From Verrucomicrobiia bacterium (GTDB lineage Bacteria > Verrucomicrobiota > Verrucomicrobiia > Verrucomicrobiales > Akkermansiaceae): DNA of 64,000 nucleotides. The stretch lies in assembly GCA_030431475.1 (NCBI GenBank), contig JAUIJD010000017.1, forward strand, positions 23,424-87,423, written 5' to 3'. The notes beneath the pieces are model-generated. The model saw only the letters and a program-made list of their open reading frames with translations, made no database searches and was not told the origin of the DNA. This document shows, in pieces, positions 17,494 to 26,612 of this stretch. Made by a program: the position numbers and the translations under genes. Each line of letters begins with the position of its first letter. Within the stretch, counting starts at the first letter, position 1.

Positions 17494-20010
17494 ATGCGCT
17501 TTCCCATCCTCACATCAGTCCTTCTTTTCACCCTCCCTCTGCTCGCCAACACCCAGGTGGTCACCACCCTGGCAGATGAAGACGACAGCCCGCCCGGTGC
17601 CCAGCTTTCCCTGCGGGAAGCCATTGCCAATGCCGATGACACCGACTCGGTGATCACCTTCAACGCCTCGCTGACCTCGGGGCGGATCATTCTCCAGGGA
17701 TCGGATCTGGAAATCGACGACCCCGATCCCTTCAACGCCACCAACGGCACGCTCACCCTCGATGCCTCGGCGCTGGACGAACCGATCATCATCTCCGGCC
17801 AGAGCCTGACCGGGGAGACGGAAGTCATCACGGTGAACGACCGCAGCCTGATCCTGAAAAACATCATCATCGAGGAGGCACCGCGCCATGGCATCAGCGC
17901 CACCTTTGGCGACAGCCACGACGTCACGCTCGAGGACTGCGTGCTGCGGAACAACGGCGCCTCGGGCGTCAACTTCACGAGTCGCACCCTGACGATCGAA
18001 CGCTGCGAGGTCCATGGCAACGGCCGCCGCTACGCGACGGGAGAGTCGGGCGCCTACGGGGTGCGCTTCTACTTCGGCCGATCGCTCGAGGCCCGCTCGT
18101 CGAGCATCTACCATAACTTCGGCGGCGGCATGGGGATCTCGGGAAACTCCGGGCGCTTCTTCACCGCCATCGTTTCGAACTGCACGGTGGCGGAAAACAC
18201 CGCAGCGGGGCAGACGAGTGACGCTGCCGGGATCGAAACCAACGGCGCGATGGGGATGATCATTTCCGACTGCACCATCGTCGACAACGTCGGCGGCGGC
18301 TTGGCGGGACGCGAGTCGCTGCGGCTCTACAACTGCATCGTCGCCCGCAATCTCCGGGCCGACGCGACCGCCTTGCTCAATATCATCGACAGCCCGCTGT
18401 CGCCGATCGACTCCGGCGGCTTCAACCTGACCGACAGCAATCCCTCCTCGCTGGATCACGTGGACGATGTGAAAAACACCGACCCGATGGTTTCGCGGCT
18501 CGGCTACTTCGGCGGCCCGGTCCTGACCTGCTACCCGATGGCCGGCTCGCCCGTGATCGATGGCGGCAACCCGAACCACTCGATCGCCTTCTACCAGGGC
18601 TTCTACGACGGCCGCGGCTTCGAGCGGAATGCGAAGTCCTCCACGAATTCCGCCTCCACCCACCTGCGCGACATCGGCGCGGTGGAGGTCGACACCTCGG
18701 TGCTCTACACCGTCAACTCGACCGGCACCGACGGCCCCGCGACGCTCGACACCATGCTCGCCGCGCCCGGCGCATCCCACCGGCGGATCACCTTCGCGCC
18801 CTCGATGAGCGGGGCGACGATCCCGGTGAACTCGATCGAGATCCTCAACAACGCGCACATCGACTTCGACGCCAGCAACCTCGCCGAGCCGGTCACCTTC
18901 GAGGCGACCAACAACCAGCGCGGCTTCTGGATCTGGGGCAATGCCACCGCCTCCTTCCAGAACTGCCGCTTCACCACCGTGGGCACGACCGCTGCCGAAC
19001 CGGGGGTCTTCATTTGGCCGGGCTCGAAGGCCGGCTTCTCCCGTTGCGTCTTCGAGGACTCGCAGCGCACGCAGATCTCCATCGGCACCTCCGCCGGGCT
19101 GAGGTCCCGCCTGCACCTCAACGAGTGCCGGTTTTCCGGAAACACCGCGGTCAACGGCCCGGCCATCCAGGGAGGCACGCTCGCGCCGCCCACCCAGGTG
19201 TGGAACACGACCTTCAGTGGAAACGAAGTGACCTCCACCGGCGCCAGCGCCGCGATCACCACCTTCAGCGGCAACAGCCGGGCCATCGTCCATTTCCGCA
19301 ACTCCACCTTCGATGGCGACGATGGCGGCCTCGCCGGCTCGGGCATCTGGGGCAATGCCTGCCGGCTGAACATCGATTTCTGCACCTTCGCCGACTTCGC
19401 CGGCAAGGCCGCGATCACCCTGCAGGCGGCGAACCGCGACCGCATCACCAACAGCCTCTTCGCCGGCATCGTGCCCTCCGGCGCGGGCAGCAACGGCCTC
19501 GTCCACATCGCCTCCACCGCTTCGCCCGCCTTCTTCGAGGGCAACTGGGTCGATGCAGCCGGCCATCCCCCGGCGATCGCCACCGAGGGCAGCTTCGGCC
19601 TCGCGCCGCTCGGCCATTACGGAGGTGAAATGCCGACCCGCCCGCTGCTGGTCGGGGCCTCGGTGAGCGGGGCGAACCCCGATGCCGTCCGCCGCGCGCT
19701 CGACGCCCATCGCAGCAACGCCGGCATCAGCACCCTGCCGACTCCCGGCGCCGTGTGGGAGCCGGTGATCGTGGTGTCCTCCGACCTCGGGTTGAAGTTC
19801 CTCGAGATCGACGGCGCCCAGGCGCGACTTGAAATCACCGCCGACCCCTCGCTCGACCTGCAAATGTATGGCGGCACCGATCTCTCCAGCCTCGCGCCCT
19901 TGGGCTCGAACTTCTCCACCTCCTCCACCGCCCCGGAGGACCACCTCTACAACCTCCCCCAGCCGCTCCCCGCGAAGTACTTCTTCCAGCTCCGCGAAGC
20001 CGGGCCGTGA
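17494..20010 (+). CDS. Secreted right-handed beta-helix protein with SLREAI N-terminus
   Basis: An 838-residue protein from the ATG at 17494; the frame continues upstream to 17353, but a signal peptide (MRFPILTSVLLFTLPLLANTQ) begins here. The mature start VVTTLADEDDSPPGAQLSLREAI matches the CSLREA-type domain that heads many secreted beta-helix proteins. Two parallel beta-helix regions follow, with strings such as LEDCVLRNNGASGVNF, VSNCTVAENTAAG, ISDCTIVDNVGGGL and LNECRFSGNTAVNGP. A choice-of-anchor-Q-like turn (GYFGGPVLTCYPMAGSPVIDGG) lies after the first helix and recurs near the end as GHYGGEMPTRPLLVG. The fold suggests binding or cleavage of polysaccharide or surface adhesion; no catalytic set was identified. 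No membrane anchor is seen. Confidence 0.85.
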   Translation: MRFPILTSVLLFTLPLLANTQVVTTLADEDDSPPGAQLSLREAIANADDTDSVITFNASLTSGRIILQGSDLEIDDPDPFNATNGTLTLDASALDEPIIISGQSLTGETEVITVNDRSLILKNIIIEEAPRHGISATFGDSHDVTLEDCVLRNNGASGVNFTSRTLTIERCEVHGNGRRYATGESGAYGVRFYFGRSLEARSSSIYHNFGGGMGISGNSGRFFTAIVSNCTVAENTAAGQTSDAAGIETNGAMGMIISDCTIVDNVGGGLAGRESLRLYNCIVARNLRADATALLNIIDSPLSPIDSGGFNLTDSNPSSLDHVDDVKNTDPMVSRLGYFGGPVLTCYPMAGSPVIDGGNPNHSIAFYQGFYDGRGFERNAKSSTNSASTHLRDIGAVEVDTSVLYTVNSTGTDGPATLDTMLAAPGASHRRITFAPSMSGATIPVNSIEILNNAHIDFDASNLAEPVTFEATNNQRGFWIWGNATASFQNCRFTTVGTTAAEPGVFIWPGSKAGFSRCVFEDSQRTQISIGTSAGLRSRLHLNECRFSGNTAVNGPAIQGGTLAPPTQVWNTTFSGNEVTSTGASAAITTFSGNSRAIVHFRNSTFDGDDGGLAGSGIWGNACRLNIDFCTFADFAGKAAITLQAANRDRITNSLFAGIVPSGAGSNGLVHIASTASPAFFEGNWVDAAGHPPAIATEGSFGLAPLGHYGGEMPTRPLLVGASVSGANPDAVRRALDAHRSNAGISTLPTPGAVWEPVIVVSSDLGLKFLEIDGAQARLEITADPSLDLQMYGGTDLSSLAPLGSNFSTSSTAPEDHLYNLPQPLPAKYFFQLREAGP

Positions 20011-20150
20011 TTCTCAATGGAGTGGGTCTCGAAGGAGCGCAGTTCGGGACGGACTCCTTCGAAGAACGCGGGGCCCGGAGGCGCGCAGGAAAACGGCAGG
20101 CCAGCCGAATGCCCAAGAAGCGGGACCCCCTCTCGCGGATCGCCAAGCCA

Positions 20151-20184
20151 ATGGGGAGAGCAGAATTCCATCCCGCTGCCGCAA
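20151..20184. repeat. Dispersed palindromic repeat family A, copy 2
   Basis: ATGGGGAGAGCAGAATTCCATCCCGCTGCCGCAA differs from the consensus in one arm (CAGAAT for CGGGAT), which weakens its hairpin. It lies within the left arm of the long inverted repeat. The partner position in the right arm carries the intact palindrome. Confidence 0.75.
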
Positions 20185-20507
20185 CCTGCCCGCGCCCCCT
20201 TGCGGCCCGCCGGGCGAATGCCAATGATCACGGACGGACCTCTTCGACTGATCTCGTCGATCTCACCCGCCCCTCCGTCGCCTGATTGGACCCGGACCGA
20301 TCCCTCTTCTACGGACGCCTTTTCTACGTGCCGGAGGAGCGGATCGCACTGCCGCGCCTCTGGAGCCCCCTCGCCGAGGGCCTCTTCAGTCCCAACGGGA
20401 CGTCGGGCCATAGCACCGGGGTTCACCCCGAGGACGCTTGCCCCCCAGGAACCCGAGCCCTGAAGGGGCGCAGGGAAACGGTCTTGTTATCCGAACGCCG
20501 CATTTCA

Positions 20508-20575
20508 AGGACCGACCCCTCAGAATTTCAAGGACCGACCCCTCAGAAGGACCGACCCCTCAGAGACCCCTCAGA
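20508..20575 (+). repeat. Tandem array of CCGACCCCTCAG units, left copy
   Basis: GGACCGACCCCTCAG occurs three times with short variable spacers, followed by shorter GACCCCTCAG units. The right arm has the same unit in the opposite orientation in greater number (26105-26233), so copy number differs between arms. Spacers are too short and irregular for CRISPR. Confidence 0.75.
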
Positions 20576-20814
20576 CGGCGAAGGAAGGTCACCCGCTTGC
20601 CCGTCATAGCCCGAAGGGCGACGGCGGGCACTCGGCACTCCGACCACCGCCCCGACTTCACCGGCCGCCTTGCGAGACCCGAAGGCACGCCGGGAACCAA
20701 CCCCCGGTTCCACCCCGGGGCACCTGGGTCCACCAAAGAGCCGAGCCCCGGAAGAGCGCAGGGAATCAGCAGGCGACCCCGTATGCGCGAAGAACGGAAT
20801 CGACCCCTTTGACA

Positions 20815-20843
20815 CCTTCCGGAGCATCGACATTCCTGTCGAT
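20815..20843. repeat. Dispersed repeat family B, copy 2
   Basis: CTTCCGGAGCATCGACATTC then CTGTCGATC matches 16494-16522 with one base changed. The ATCGAC...GTCGAT core is an inverted repeat. It lies about 90 bases before the DUF418 gene. Confidence 0.6.
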
Positions 20844-20934
20844 CGACAAACCCGGACCCAGGCACCCCCATCGAGGATTGCTTCTTCAGCCCCCCTTCGA
20901 TGAGCTGCGATCCATCCCCCCACCGGACCCCTTC

Positions 20935-22149
20935 ATGCCCCTGCCCCCCGCCATCCCCGGCACTCGTCCGGTCGCCCCTTCCGAGCGCATCGCCAGCCTC
21001 GACATCCTGCGCGGCCTTGCCCTCTGCGGGGTCATCCTGATGAACATTCAGTCCTTCGGGCTCGTCATGACGGCCTACGAAAACCCCTTCCACCTGCGGG
21101 ATCTCGGTGCGCTCGACCGCCTCGTGTGGGGCTTCCAGCACCATCTCGTCGAGGGCCGGGCGGTCAGCGTTTTCTCGATGCTCTTCGGGGCGGGCGTCGT
21201 GATCTCGACGCAGGGCCAGGACCGGCTCGGACTCCCCTCTGCCGGCTATTTTTACCGCCGCTACGGCATCCTCGCCGGGGTCGGGCTGCTGCATGCCAAT
21301 CTGATCTGGTTCGGGGACATCCTTCTCCCCTACGCCCTCTGCGCCTTCGTCATCTTTCTCCTCAGGAAACGGAGCGCCCGCGTCCTCGCCGTGCTGGGGC
21401 TGGGGTCGCTTCTCCTCTCCAGTCTTCTCGCCGGCGGACTTACCCAGCTCCTCCACTGGATCCCCGAGATCGGCGGCGAAGTGTCGTCGTACTGGTGGCC
21501 GAGCGCAGCCACGATCCAGGAGGAGATCGACAGGGCGCGGGGCTCGTGGAGCGACTGGTGGCTTCAGAACGCGCAGAACGCGCTCTGGATGCATCTCGCG
21601 ATGCCCTTCGGCCTGATCCAGTTCACCGGCGGGCTGATGCTCCTCGGCATGTCCCTGCAAAAGTCCGGCTTCTTCGCCGCCAAGTGGTCCCGCCACCGCT
21701 ACCTCGCCGCATCCGGTGCCACACTCCTCCTCGGCGCCCTGTGCACCATCCCGACCGGGTCCGTCGAAGCCCTCGTGGACGGCCACATCATCCCCCCATG
21801 GCGCTATGCTCTCGCCGAATGGGGCGGCCCCCTCATGGGCTTCGGCTACATGAGCGGCCTCATGGCCTATCTGTCCCTCCGCGCCCCCGGCCCCGTACTC
21901 GGCGCCTTCGCCGCGGCCGGCCGCATGGCCCTCACCCTCTACCTTACCCAGTCCATCATCGCCGGATTCATCTTCAATGGCTACGGGCTCGGAAACTTCG
22001 AGCGCCTGGGCCATGCCAGCCTGGCGCTGATCGCCCTCGCCATCTTCACCCTCCAACTGACCTTCGCGTCCATGTGGTTCCGCCGCTTCCAGCAAGGTCC
22101 CCTCGAAGCCCTCTGGCGGCGCGCGTCCTACCGAACCCGCCGCCAATGA
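20935..22149 (+). CDS. DUF418 (YeiB-like) membrane protein
   Basis: A 404-residue polytopic inner-membrane protein. The start at 20935 is preferred over the frame edge at 20809 because the earlier residues translate repeat sequence. The N-terminus RIASLDILRGLALCGVILMN is the hallmark shared by DUF418/YeiB and acyltransferase-like membrane proteins. The C-terminal DUF418 domain is visible from about residue 310 to the end (AAGRMALTLYLTQSIIAGFI, then MWFRRFQQGPLEALWRR). The family is widespread and of unclear function, proposed to act in transport or modification of small molecules. Position is notable: it lies inside the segment bounded by the inverted repeat arms. A seven-base stem (TCCCGCG/CGCGGGA, 22151-22171) follows the stop. 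Confidence 0.9.
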   Translation: MPLPPAIPGTRPVAPSERIASLDILRGLALCGVILMNIQSFGLVMTAYENPFHLRDLGALDRLVWGFQHHLVEGRAVSVFSMLFGAGVVISTQGQDRLGLPSAGYFYRRYGILAGVGLLHANLIWFGDILLPYALCAFVIFLLRKRSARVLAVLGLGSLLLSSLLAGGLTQLLHWIPEIGGEVSSYWWPSAATIQEEIDRARGSWSDWWLQNAQNALWMHLAMPFGLIQFTGGLMLLGMSLQKSGFFAAKWSRHRYLAASGATLLLGALCTIPTGSVEALVDGHIIPPWRYALAEWGGPLMGFGYMSGLMAYLSLRAPGPVLGAFAAAGRMALTLYLTQSIIAGFIFNGYGLGNFERLGHASLALIALAIFTLQLTFASMWFRRFQQGPLEALWRRASYRTRRQ

Positions 22150-22187
22150 GTCCCGCGATTTCCCCGCGGGATCGCCTCGACGCCAGA

Positions 22188-22221
22188 ATGGGGAGAGCGG
22201 GATTCCATCCCGCTGCCGCAA
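22188..22221. repeat. Dispersed palindromic repeat family A, copy 3
   Basis: ATGGGGAGAGCGGG-ATTCC-ATCCCGCTGCCGCAA, a full consensus copy with the perfect GCGGGAT/ATCCCGC hairpin. It lies 39 bases after the DUF418 stop, inside the inverted-repeat-bounded segment. Confidence 0.75.
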
Positions 22222-22603
22222 CCGCTGCCCAATCTCAAACGTCGAGAACCCCACCCAAAGACCAAGCCCCTTCACGCAGCTCCGCCCAAGCTCTCCCGAC
22301 CGTCGGGCTCGCCACCACATCACGAATCAATGGCCGGGCAGGGACTTCCCTGCTCCATACCCCTAACGAAATCGCCATCCTTTGCGGTGAAACCCCGCTT
22401 CCGCCCAACGCCGACCTCTCCGCCTCGCCACTCACTCGCCGCCCGCCATGCACCAACGACCCACCATCGCTCCGACTGCCGGCCAAGAGCGGCCTGACGC
22501 CCTTTGATGACGCCCTTCGAATGACCCCTTCGACAGCAATTGCCGCACAGTGTTTCGCAATCGCGGCATAGTGGGAGTTGTTCCCGTTCCCCATTGTGCA
22601 ATT

Positions 22604-22609
22604 GGAGGA
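22604..22609 (+). promoter_or_regulatory. Shine-Dalgarno site that may set a GTG start of the coiled-coil gene
   Basis: GGAGGA is followed by six bases and an in-frame GTG at 22616; an in-frame ATG comes two codons later at 22622. This is one of few good ribosome sites in the window and argues against the later start at 22769, which would give a shorter signal peptide. Confidence 0.5.
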
Positions 22610-22621
22610 ACATTTGTGAAC

Positions 22622-25600
22622 ATGACCGCTCATCCTTCTCCGCCAGAGGAACTGACCAATCGTCGTCCCGAGCACTCGCCTCCGGCGTCTCCCATCCACT
22701 CCAAGACTGCACACCCGCCTTCCGGACCGCCATCGTGCGCGGCGACCAAGAGGCGGTTCCGGGCCTTCATGCCCCGGGGGATCCAAGGCCCGGCCGTTCA
22801 GGCCGGGAGAAGAGCTTCGCTCCTTCTCCTTCCGGTGGCGCTCGTGGTCCTCGGAATCATGTCCCCGGCGGCGGTCTTCTCGCAGGAGGATCCCTCCACC
22901 CTGCGTTGGCGTATCGAGGATGTCTCCAACCAGATTGCCAAGGTCGACAAGGCCCTTGCGGAAAAGGAACGGATTCTCGCCGAGCTCGACGAGCAGGACG
23001 AGAAGTTGCGCGTTGCCTATCTGGAAATCCAGGACCTGGACAGCAAGGTGCGCAAGCTGCTGCGCACCAACCTGAAGAAGTCAACCATCACGCTTGCCAA
23101 GGAAACCTACGACACGATCACCACCCCCTTCAACGCACTGGAGCAGAGCGTGCGCATCATCGCCGGCCACATTGTCAAGGAGACCTTGATGAAGGGAATG
23201 GAGAGCACCTATTCCGGCACCTACCAGGCGAACATCGAGGGGATTCGCGACGAGTCGGTCGAGCTGAGTCCAAAGCTGGCGAACGTTCGGAGGGACATGG
23301 CCAAGACCCTTGAGGAGATTCGCGAAGAGGCGAGCGACGGTCGGGAACTCGGCGAGACCGGCCTGATCTACCGCAAGTTCCGGCTCGTGCTGGACGCCCT
23401 GGAGGAAGCGATCATTGCCATCCCCGACATCAGGGCAAAGAACGAACTGGTGAAGGGCAACCACCAGCCGGAGATCGATGCCCTGAACTCGCGCAAGGCC
23501 AGCCTGGTCGTGCAGCTGGCCGACCTGCAGGACCGGTTGGTCACGGCACGGGACGAGCTCCGCGAACAGGAGGCCGAGGCGGCCCTGGCCTTGATCGCCA
23601 GCCAAACCCAACCCGGCACACCGGTTCCGACGCCGACAGTGAGCCCACAGGGAGGCGGGGAAACCGACCTTCAGCAGTTTCTGAAATACTACAACGCGGC
23701 CACACCCGTGCTGGACGCCCACTTTCCACCTTACCAGCAACAACTGCTGACACTGCGGACACGCTTGCGTGATGATTTCGCCCTGCTGCAGTCCGAACTG
23801 CTGGCGTGGAAGATCCTCGACGGCACCGCCATCCACCCCGACACGGAGGCGCTCCTCGGCATCGAGCTGGAGGACGAGGGCATCCTGCGCGGGAATGACC
23901 CGCTCTCACAGTGCCAGTCGATCCACGAGGAAATGGTCGGGAAGCTGGCCGAGGTGGGGCAGGTTGAGGGGCGGCTGGAGGGCGCGCTTGCCGACGGAGA
24001 AGACCTGCTCGCGGTCGTGGCCCAGGCCCAGTCGGTGATGAATGAAATCGACGAGTTGAACAGCTTCATCAGCGCCGTGGAGGGCAAGTGGGACGAGATC
24101 GCACCGGGCTCGCCATTTCCCGAAGCCTACCGGCTCACCTACTACGTTCATCCCTACATCCCGCCGGAGTTGTCGGGATTCCCTCCGCTGGAGACCACCC
24201 GGGATGAGCTACTGGTCTTGATGGCAGCGATGGAAGAACTCGAAGCCTCCTTGCCCGACACGTTGACCCGCATCGAGAGCAACCGGGATCTTGCCGAAGA
24301 GGTGTTCAACGAGGTCGGCCCCGAGACGCGTGCCGATTGGGCGAAACTGGAACAGGGGATCCTGGACATGGATGCCGAGCTGCAGACGATCTTCGACATC
24401 TTCGATGATGACTTCACCCGCCTCTTCGCCCATCCGTTGGGCAACGGTGGCATCGGATTCTATTTCCGCTTTCAAGGCTACGCCAGTGACTATTGGGAGC
24501 AGCATGGCCATGGCCACATCAGGGGGACAAGCACGATCGCAACTGGAGTCCATCCGTTCATTGTCGACGGCGACGAGTCGGGAGTGCTGCAGCAGGAGTC
24601 GAACTACGAGGAACTGCTGGCCATTCGCCGGGAGACCGCCCCGGCCTACATGGTGGCGCGGACGCGCCTGTTGGACACCTGGTCGGAGCTCCTGCCGCTC
24701 ATGCTCGACTTCTTCTCGCCCGACGTGAAGGCGCTCGACCTGGAACTGGCGACGCAGAACATCGAGACGGATCTCCTGCTCGGGCCGCCAATCGACATCA
24801 ACTTGCGCCTGCGATTCGACGACCTGGAGGAGAATGCCGGGATCATCGCCGGCTACCCGGCCCTGCACCGGCTGGAATTCGAGCTCGACTTTGGAACGGC
24901 GGTGGAACTGGCCCGCCTGAAGCGCGAAATCGACCGCATCCGCTGGCAATGGTTCGACCTTGAGGAAAGCGCCTTGCTGGCCGATCTGGCCCGGGTCGAA
25001 GGGCAACTCGCCGCCATCGTGGCTGGCGATCCACCGTCAGCGCGGTGGTGGGCCGGGGCGGCGCGGCAGATTCAGGACAAGATTGACGAGCAGCTGTCCT
25101 TCTACGCCAGTGCCCACGGGTTCTCCACCCTGCCACCAACCATCCTGTCCGAGCCGGAGGACATCACGATCCTCGAGGGGGATCGGGGGATTCTCTTCGT
25201 GGGTGCGAGTGGCGGGGGTCTCCGCTACGATTGGGACCTCACCGCGGGATACACCAACACCTACCTCGGTTCCGGTGGTGGGCCCTTGTTGATCACGGAA
25301 CCGCTCACCGAAACCGTCTCGTTCACGGTCCGGGTGAGCAACCCCAATGGTCATGTGGTGAGCCGCGAGGCAACGATCACGGTGTTGCCGGAGGGTGGGG
25401 GCCATCCCTTGCCGACCGCCACGCTGTCGATGCCGGATTTCCCCGGCGAAGGGGGGACCGGTGATTTGGTCGTGCAATCGGCCGATCCCAGCATCACGTG
25501 GATGGTCGATTTCGGGGTGGACTGGCTCGATTTTGACTCGGGCTTCACCGGGCAGGGTGACCTGACCCTGCCCTTCACGGTGGCCCCGAACAATCTGGGC

Positions 25601-26074
25601 ATCGAGCGGAGCGCCGACCTGCGGGTGGGCGAGACGGTGCTAACCATCGTGCAGCAACCGCAGGTCGGGGACTACACGGAGTGGCGCGACCTCCACCTGC
25701 CGGCCGGAGGAGGCGGACGGGGTCCCCGCGACGACTACAATGGAAATGGCACGAGCAATTTTCTGTGCTTCTGCTTCGGTATCGACCCGACGTCACACGA
25801 TGTTGCCGCGCGGCTCCCGAACTTCGAATTCGCCACGGATGTTTTTGGTGAAAAGGTGGCGCGGTACATGTTCTACCAGAGCAAGGAAGCGACCGCCTTG
25901 CCCTGGCAGGTGCTCGTGACGGACGACTTCGGCTCATGGAGCGAAGCAGAAGGCACCCTCCGTGTGATCGACGATACCGGCGACGCGTGGCTGATGTCCG
26001 TCGAGAGGCCCCTTGGGAACCAGCCGACGAGGCAATTCTGGCAGATCGAGATCCCGTGGCCCGCCGGGTTGTGA
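22622..26074 (+). CDS. Giant secreted coiled-coil protein with Ig-like and BACON-like domains
   Basis: A 1150-residue protein from the ATG at 22622; GTG 22616 and ATG 22769 are alternatives. A hydrophobic export segment (LLLLPVALVVLGIMSPAAV) lies about 65 residues in, so either the n-region is unusually long or translation begins at 22769 (1101 residues). The mature part begins with a long heptad-rich coiled coil (VSNQIAKVDKALAEKERILA and onwards for about 250 residues), then a large helical body with no recognised family. Near residue 840 an Ig-like domain begins (PTILSEPEDITILEGDRGIL). A BACON-like domain follows (ITWMVDFGVDWLDFDSGFTG), then a terminal module (DDYNGNGTSNFLCFCFGIDP) common in verrucomicrobial exported proteins. 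Base composition is visibly less GC-rich than that of neighbouring genes. Function unknown; possibly a long surface or periplasm-spanning protein. Confidence 0.8.
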   Translation: MTAHPSPPEELTNRRPEHSPPASPIHSKTAHPPSGPPSCAATKRRFRAFMPRGIQGPAVQAGRRASLLLLPVALVVLGIMSPAAVFSQEDPSTLRWRIEDVSNQIAKVDKALAEKERILAELDEQDEKLRVAYLEIQDLDSKVRKLLRTNLKKSTITLAKETYDTITTPFNALEQSVRIIAGHIVKETLMKGMESTYSGTYQANIEGIRDESVELSPKLANVRRDMAKTLEEIREEASDGRELGETGLIYRKFRLVLDALEEAIIAIPDIRAKNELVKGNHQPEIDALNSRKASLVVQLADLQDRLVTARDELREQEAEAALALIASQTQPGTPVPTPTVSPQGGGETDLQQFLKYYNAATPVLDAHFPPYQQQLLTLRTRLRDDFALLQSELLAWKILDGTAIHPDTEALLGIELEDEGILRGNDPLSQCQSIHEEMVGKLAEVGQVEGRLEGALADGEDLLAVVAQAQSVMNEIDELNSFISAVEGKWDEIAPGSPFPEAYRLTYYVHPYIPPELSGFPPLETTRDELLVLMAAMEELEASLPDTLTRIESNRDLAEEVFNEVGPETRADWAKLEQGILDMDAELQTIFDIFDDDFTRLFAHPLGNGGIGFYFRFQGYASDYWEQHGHGHIRGTSTIATGVHPFIVDGDESGVLQQESNYEELLAIRRETAPAYMVARTRLLDTWSELLPLMLDFFSPDVKALDLELATQNIETDLLLGPPIDINLRLRFDDLEENAGIIAGYPALHRLEFELDFGTAVELARLKREIDRIRWQWFDLEESALLADLARVEGQLAAIVAGDPPSARWWAGAARQIQDKIDEQLSFYASAHGFSTLPPTILSEPEDITILEGDRGILFVGASGGGLRYDWDLTAGYTNTYLGSGGGPLLITEPLTETVSFTVRVSNPNGHVVSREATITVLPEGGGHPLPTATLSMPDFPGEGGTGDLVVQSADPSITWMVDFGVDWLDFDSGFTGQGDLTLPFTVAPNNLGIERSADLRVGETVLTIVQQPQVGDYTEWRDLHLPAGGGGRGPRDDYNGNGTSNFLCFCFGIDPTSHDVAARLPNFEFATDVFGEKVARYMFYQSKEATALPWQVLVTDDFGSWSEAEGTLRVIDDTGDAWLMSVERPLGNQPTRQFWQIEIPWPAGL

Positions 26075-26104
26075 TTTGGCCCAAAGATTCATCGCAACAT
26101 TCTC

Positions 26105-26233
26105 CTCGGAGGGGCCGCTCAAGGGGTCCGTCAGAGGGGTCTCAGAGGGGTCGGGGTCTCAGAGGGGTCGTCAGAGGGGTCGGTCCCGTCAGAGGGGTCG
26201 GTCCTTCAGAGGGGTCTTCAGAGGGGTCGGTCC
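26105..26233 (-). repeat. Tandem array of CCGACCCCTC(A/T)G units, right copy
   Basis: On the plus strand CAGAGGGGTC and its extended form CAGAGGGGTCGGTCC recur at least seven times with variable spacing. This is the expanded counterpart of the array at 20508-20575. It starts about 30 bases after the stop of the coiled-coil gene. Confidence 0.75.
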
Positions 26234-26576
26234 TTGAAATGCGGCGTTCGGACAACAAGACCGTTTCCCTGCGCCCCTTCAGGGCTCGGGTTCCTGGGAG
26301 GCAAGCGTCCCCGGGGTGAACCCCCGGGGCTATGGCCCGACGTCCCGTTGGGACTGAAGAGGCCGCCGGGAAGGCGGATGGCCCTCGGCGAGGGGGCTCC
26401 AGAGGCGCGGCAGTGCGATCCGCTCCTCCGGCACGTGGAAGAGGGGTCCGTAGAAGAGGGATCGGTCCGGGTCCAATCAGGCGACGGAGGGGCGGGAGAG
26501 ATCGACGAGATCAGTCGAAGAGGTCCGTCCGTGATCATTGGCATTCGCCCGGCGGGCCACGAGGCGGCGCGGGCAG

Positions 26577-26612
26577 GTTGCGGCCGCGGGATGGAATCCC
26601 GCTCTCCCCATT
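26577..26612 (-). repeat. Dispersed palindromic repeat family A, copy 4
   Basis: On the plus strand GGTTGCGGCCGCGGGATGGA followed by ATCCCGCTCTCCCCAT; read on the minus strand this is the consensus ATGGGGAGAGCGGGATTCCATCCCGC. It is the copy inside the right inverted-repeat arm. Confidence 0.75.

Larger units (their letters stand above)
20077..20580 (+). repeat. Left arm of a long inverted repeat (LIR-L)
   Basis: From about 20077 to 20580 the sequence is matched by the reverse complement of about 26105-26690. Long blocks agree base for base, for example those around GATCACGGACGGACCTCTTC (20227) and GTGCCGGAGGAGCGGATCGC (20328). Differences are scattered substitutions and a roughly 19-base block absent from this arm after 20380. 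The arm contains one family A palindrome (20151-20184) and ends with a CCGACCCCTCAG tandem array. Nothing in it codes for protein. Confidence 0.85.
20011..20934. other. Long gene-less, repeat-filled stretch
   Basis: This 924-base stretch holds the left arm of the long inverted repeat (about 20077-20580), a short tandem array of CCCCTCAG units, a diverged GC-rich segment with CCCCGGGG-type palindromes (20690-20770), and family B copy 2 (20815-20843). The open frames on both strands translate to proline- and arginine-rich strings with the same repeat-derived words seen at 26.1-26.7 kb, so they are not genes. Confidence 0.75.
22150..22615. other. Gene-less stretch with a palindromic repeat
   Basis: The interval starts with a small stem-loop after the DUF418 stop (22151-22171), then family A copy 3 (22188-22221). 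The remaining 390 bases show no recognisable gene. The promoter of the coiled-coil gene should lie near 22530-22600, where the sequence becomes less GC-rich, but no clear hexamers were identified. Confidence 0.5.

Noticed and set aside
20007..20812. Several plus- and minus-strand open frames in the repeat region
   Set aside because: Their translations share the same words with frames at 26.1-26.8 kb because the DNA is repeated, and they have the Pro/Arg-rich look of non-coding GC-rich sequence.
20508..26233. Tandem CCGACCCCTCAG arrays considered as CRISPR
   Set aside because: Units are about 10-15 bases with spacers of a few bases or none, no unique 30-base spacers exist and no cas gene is near.
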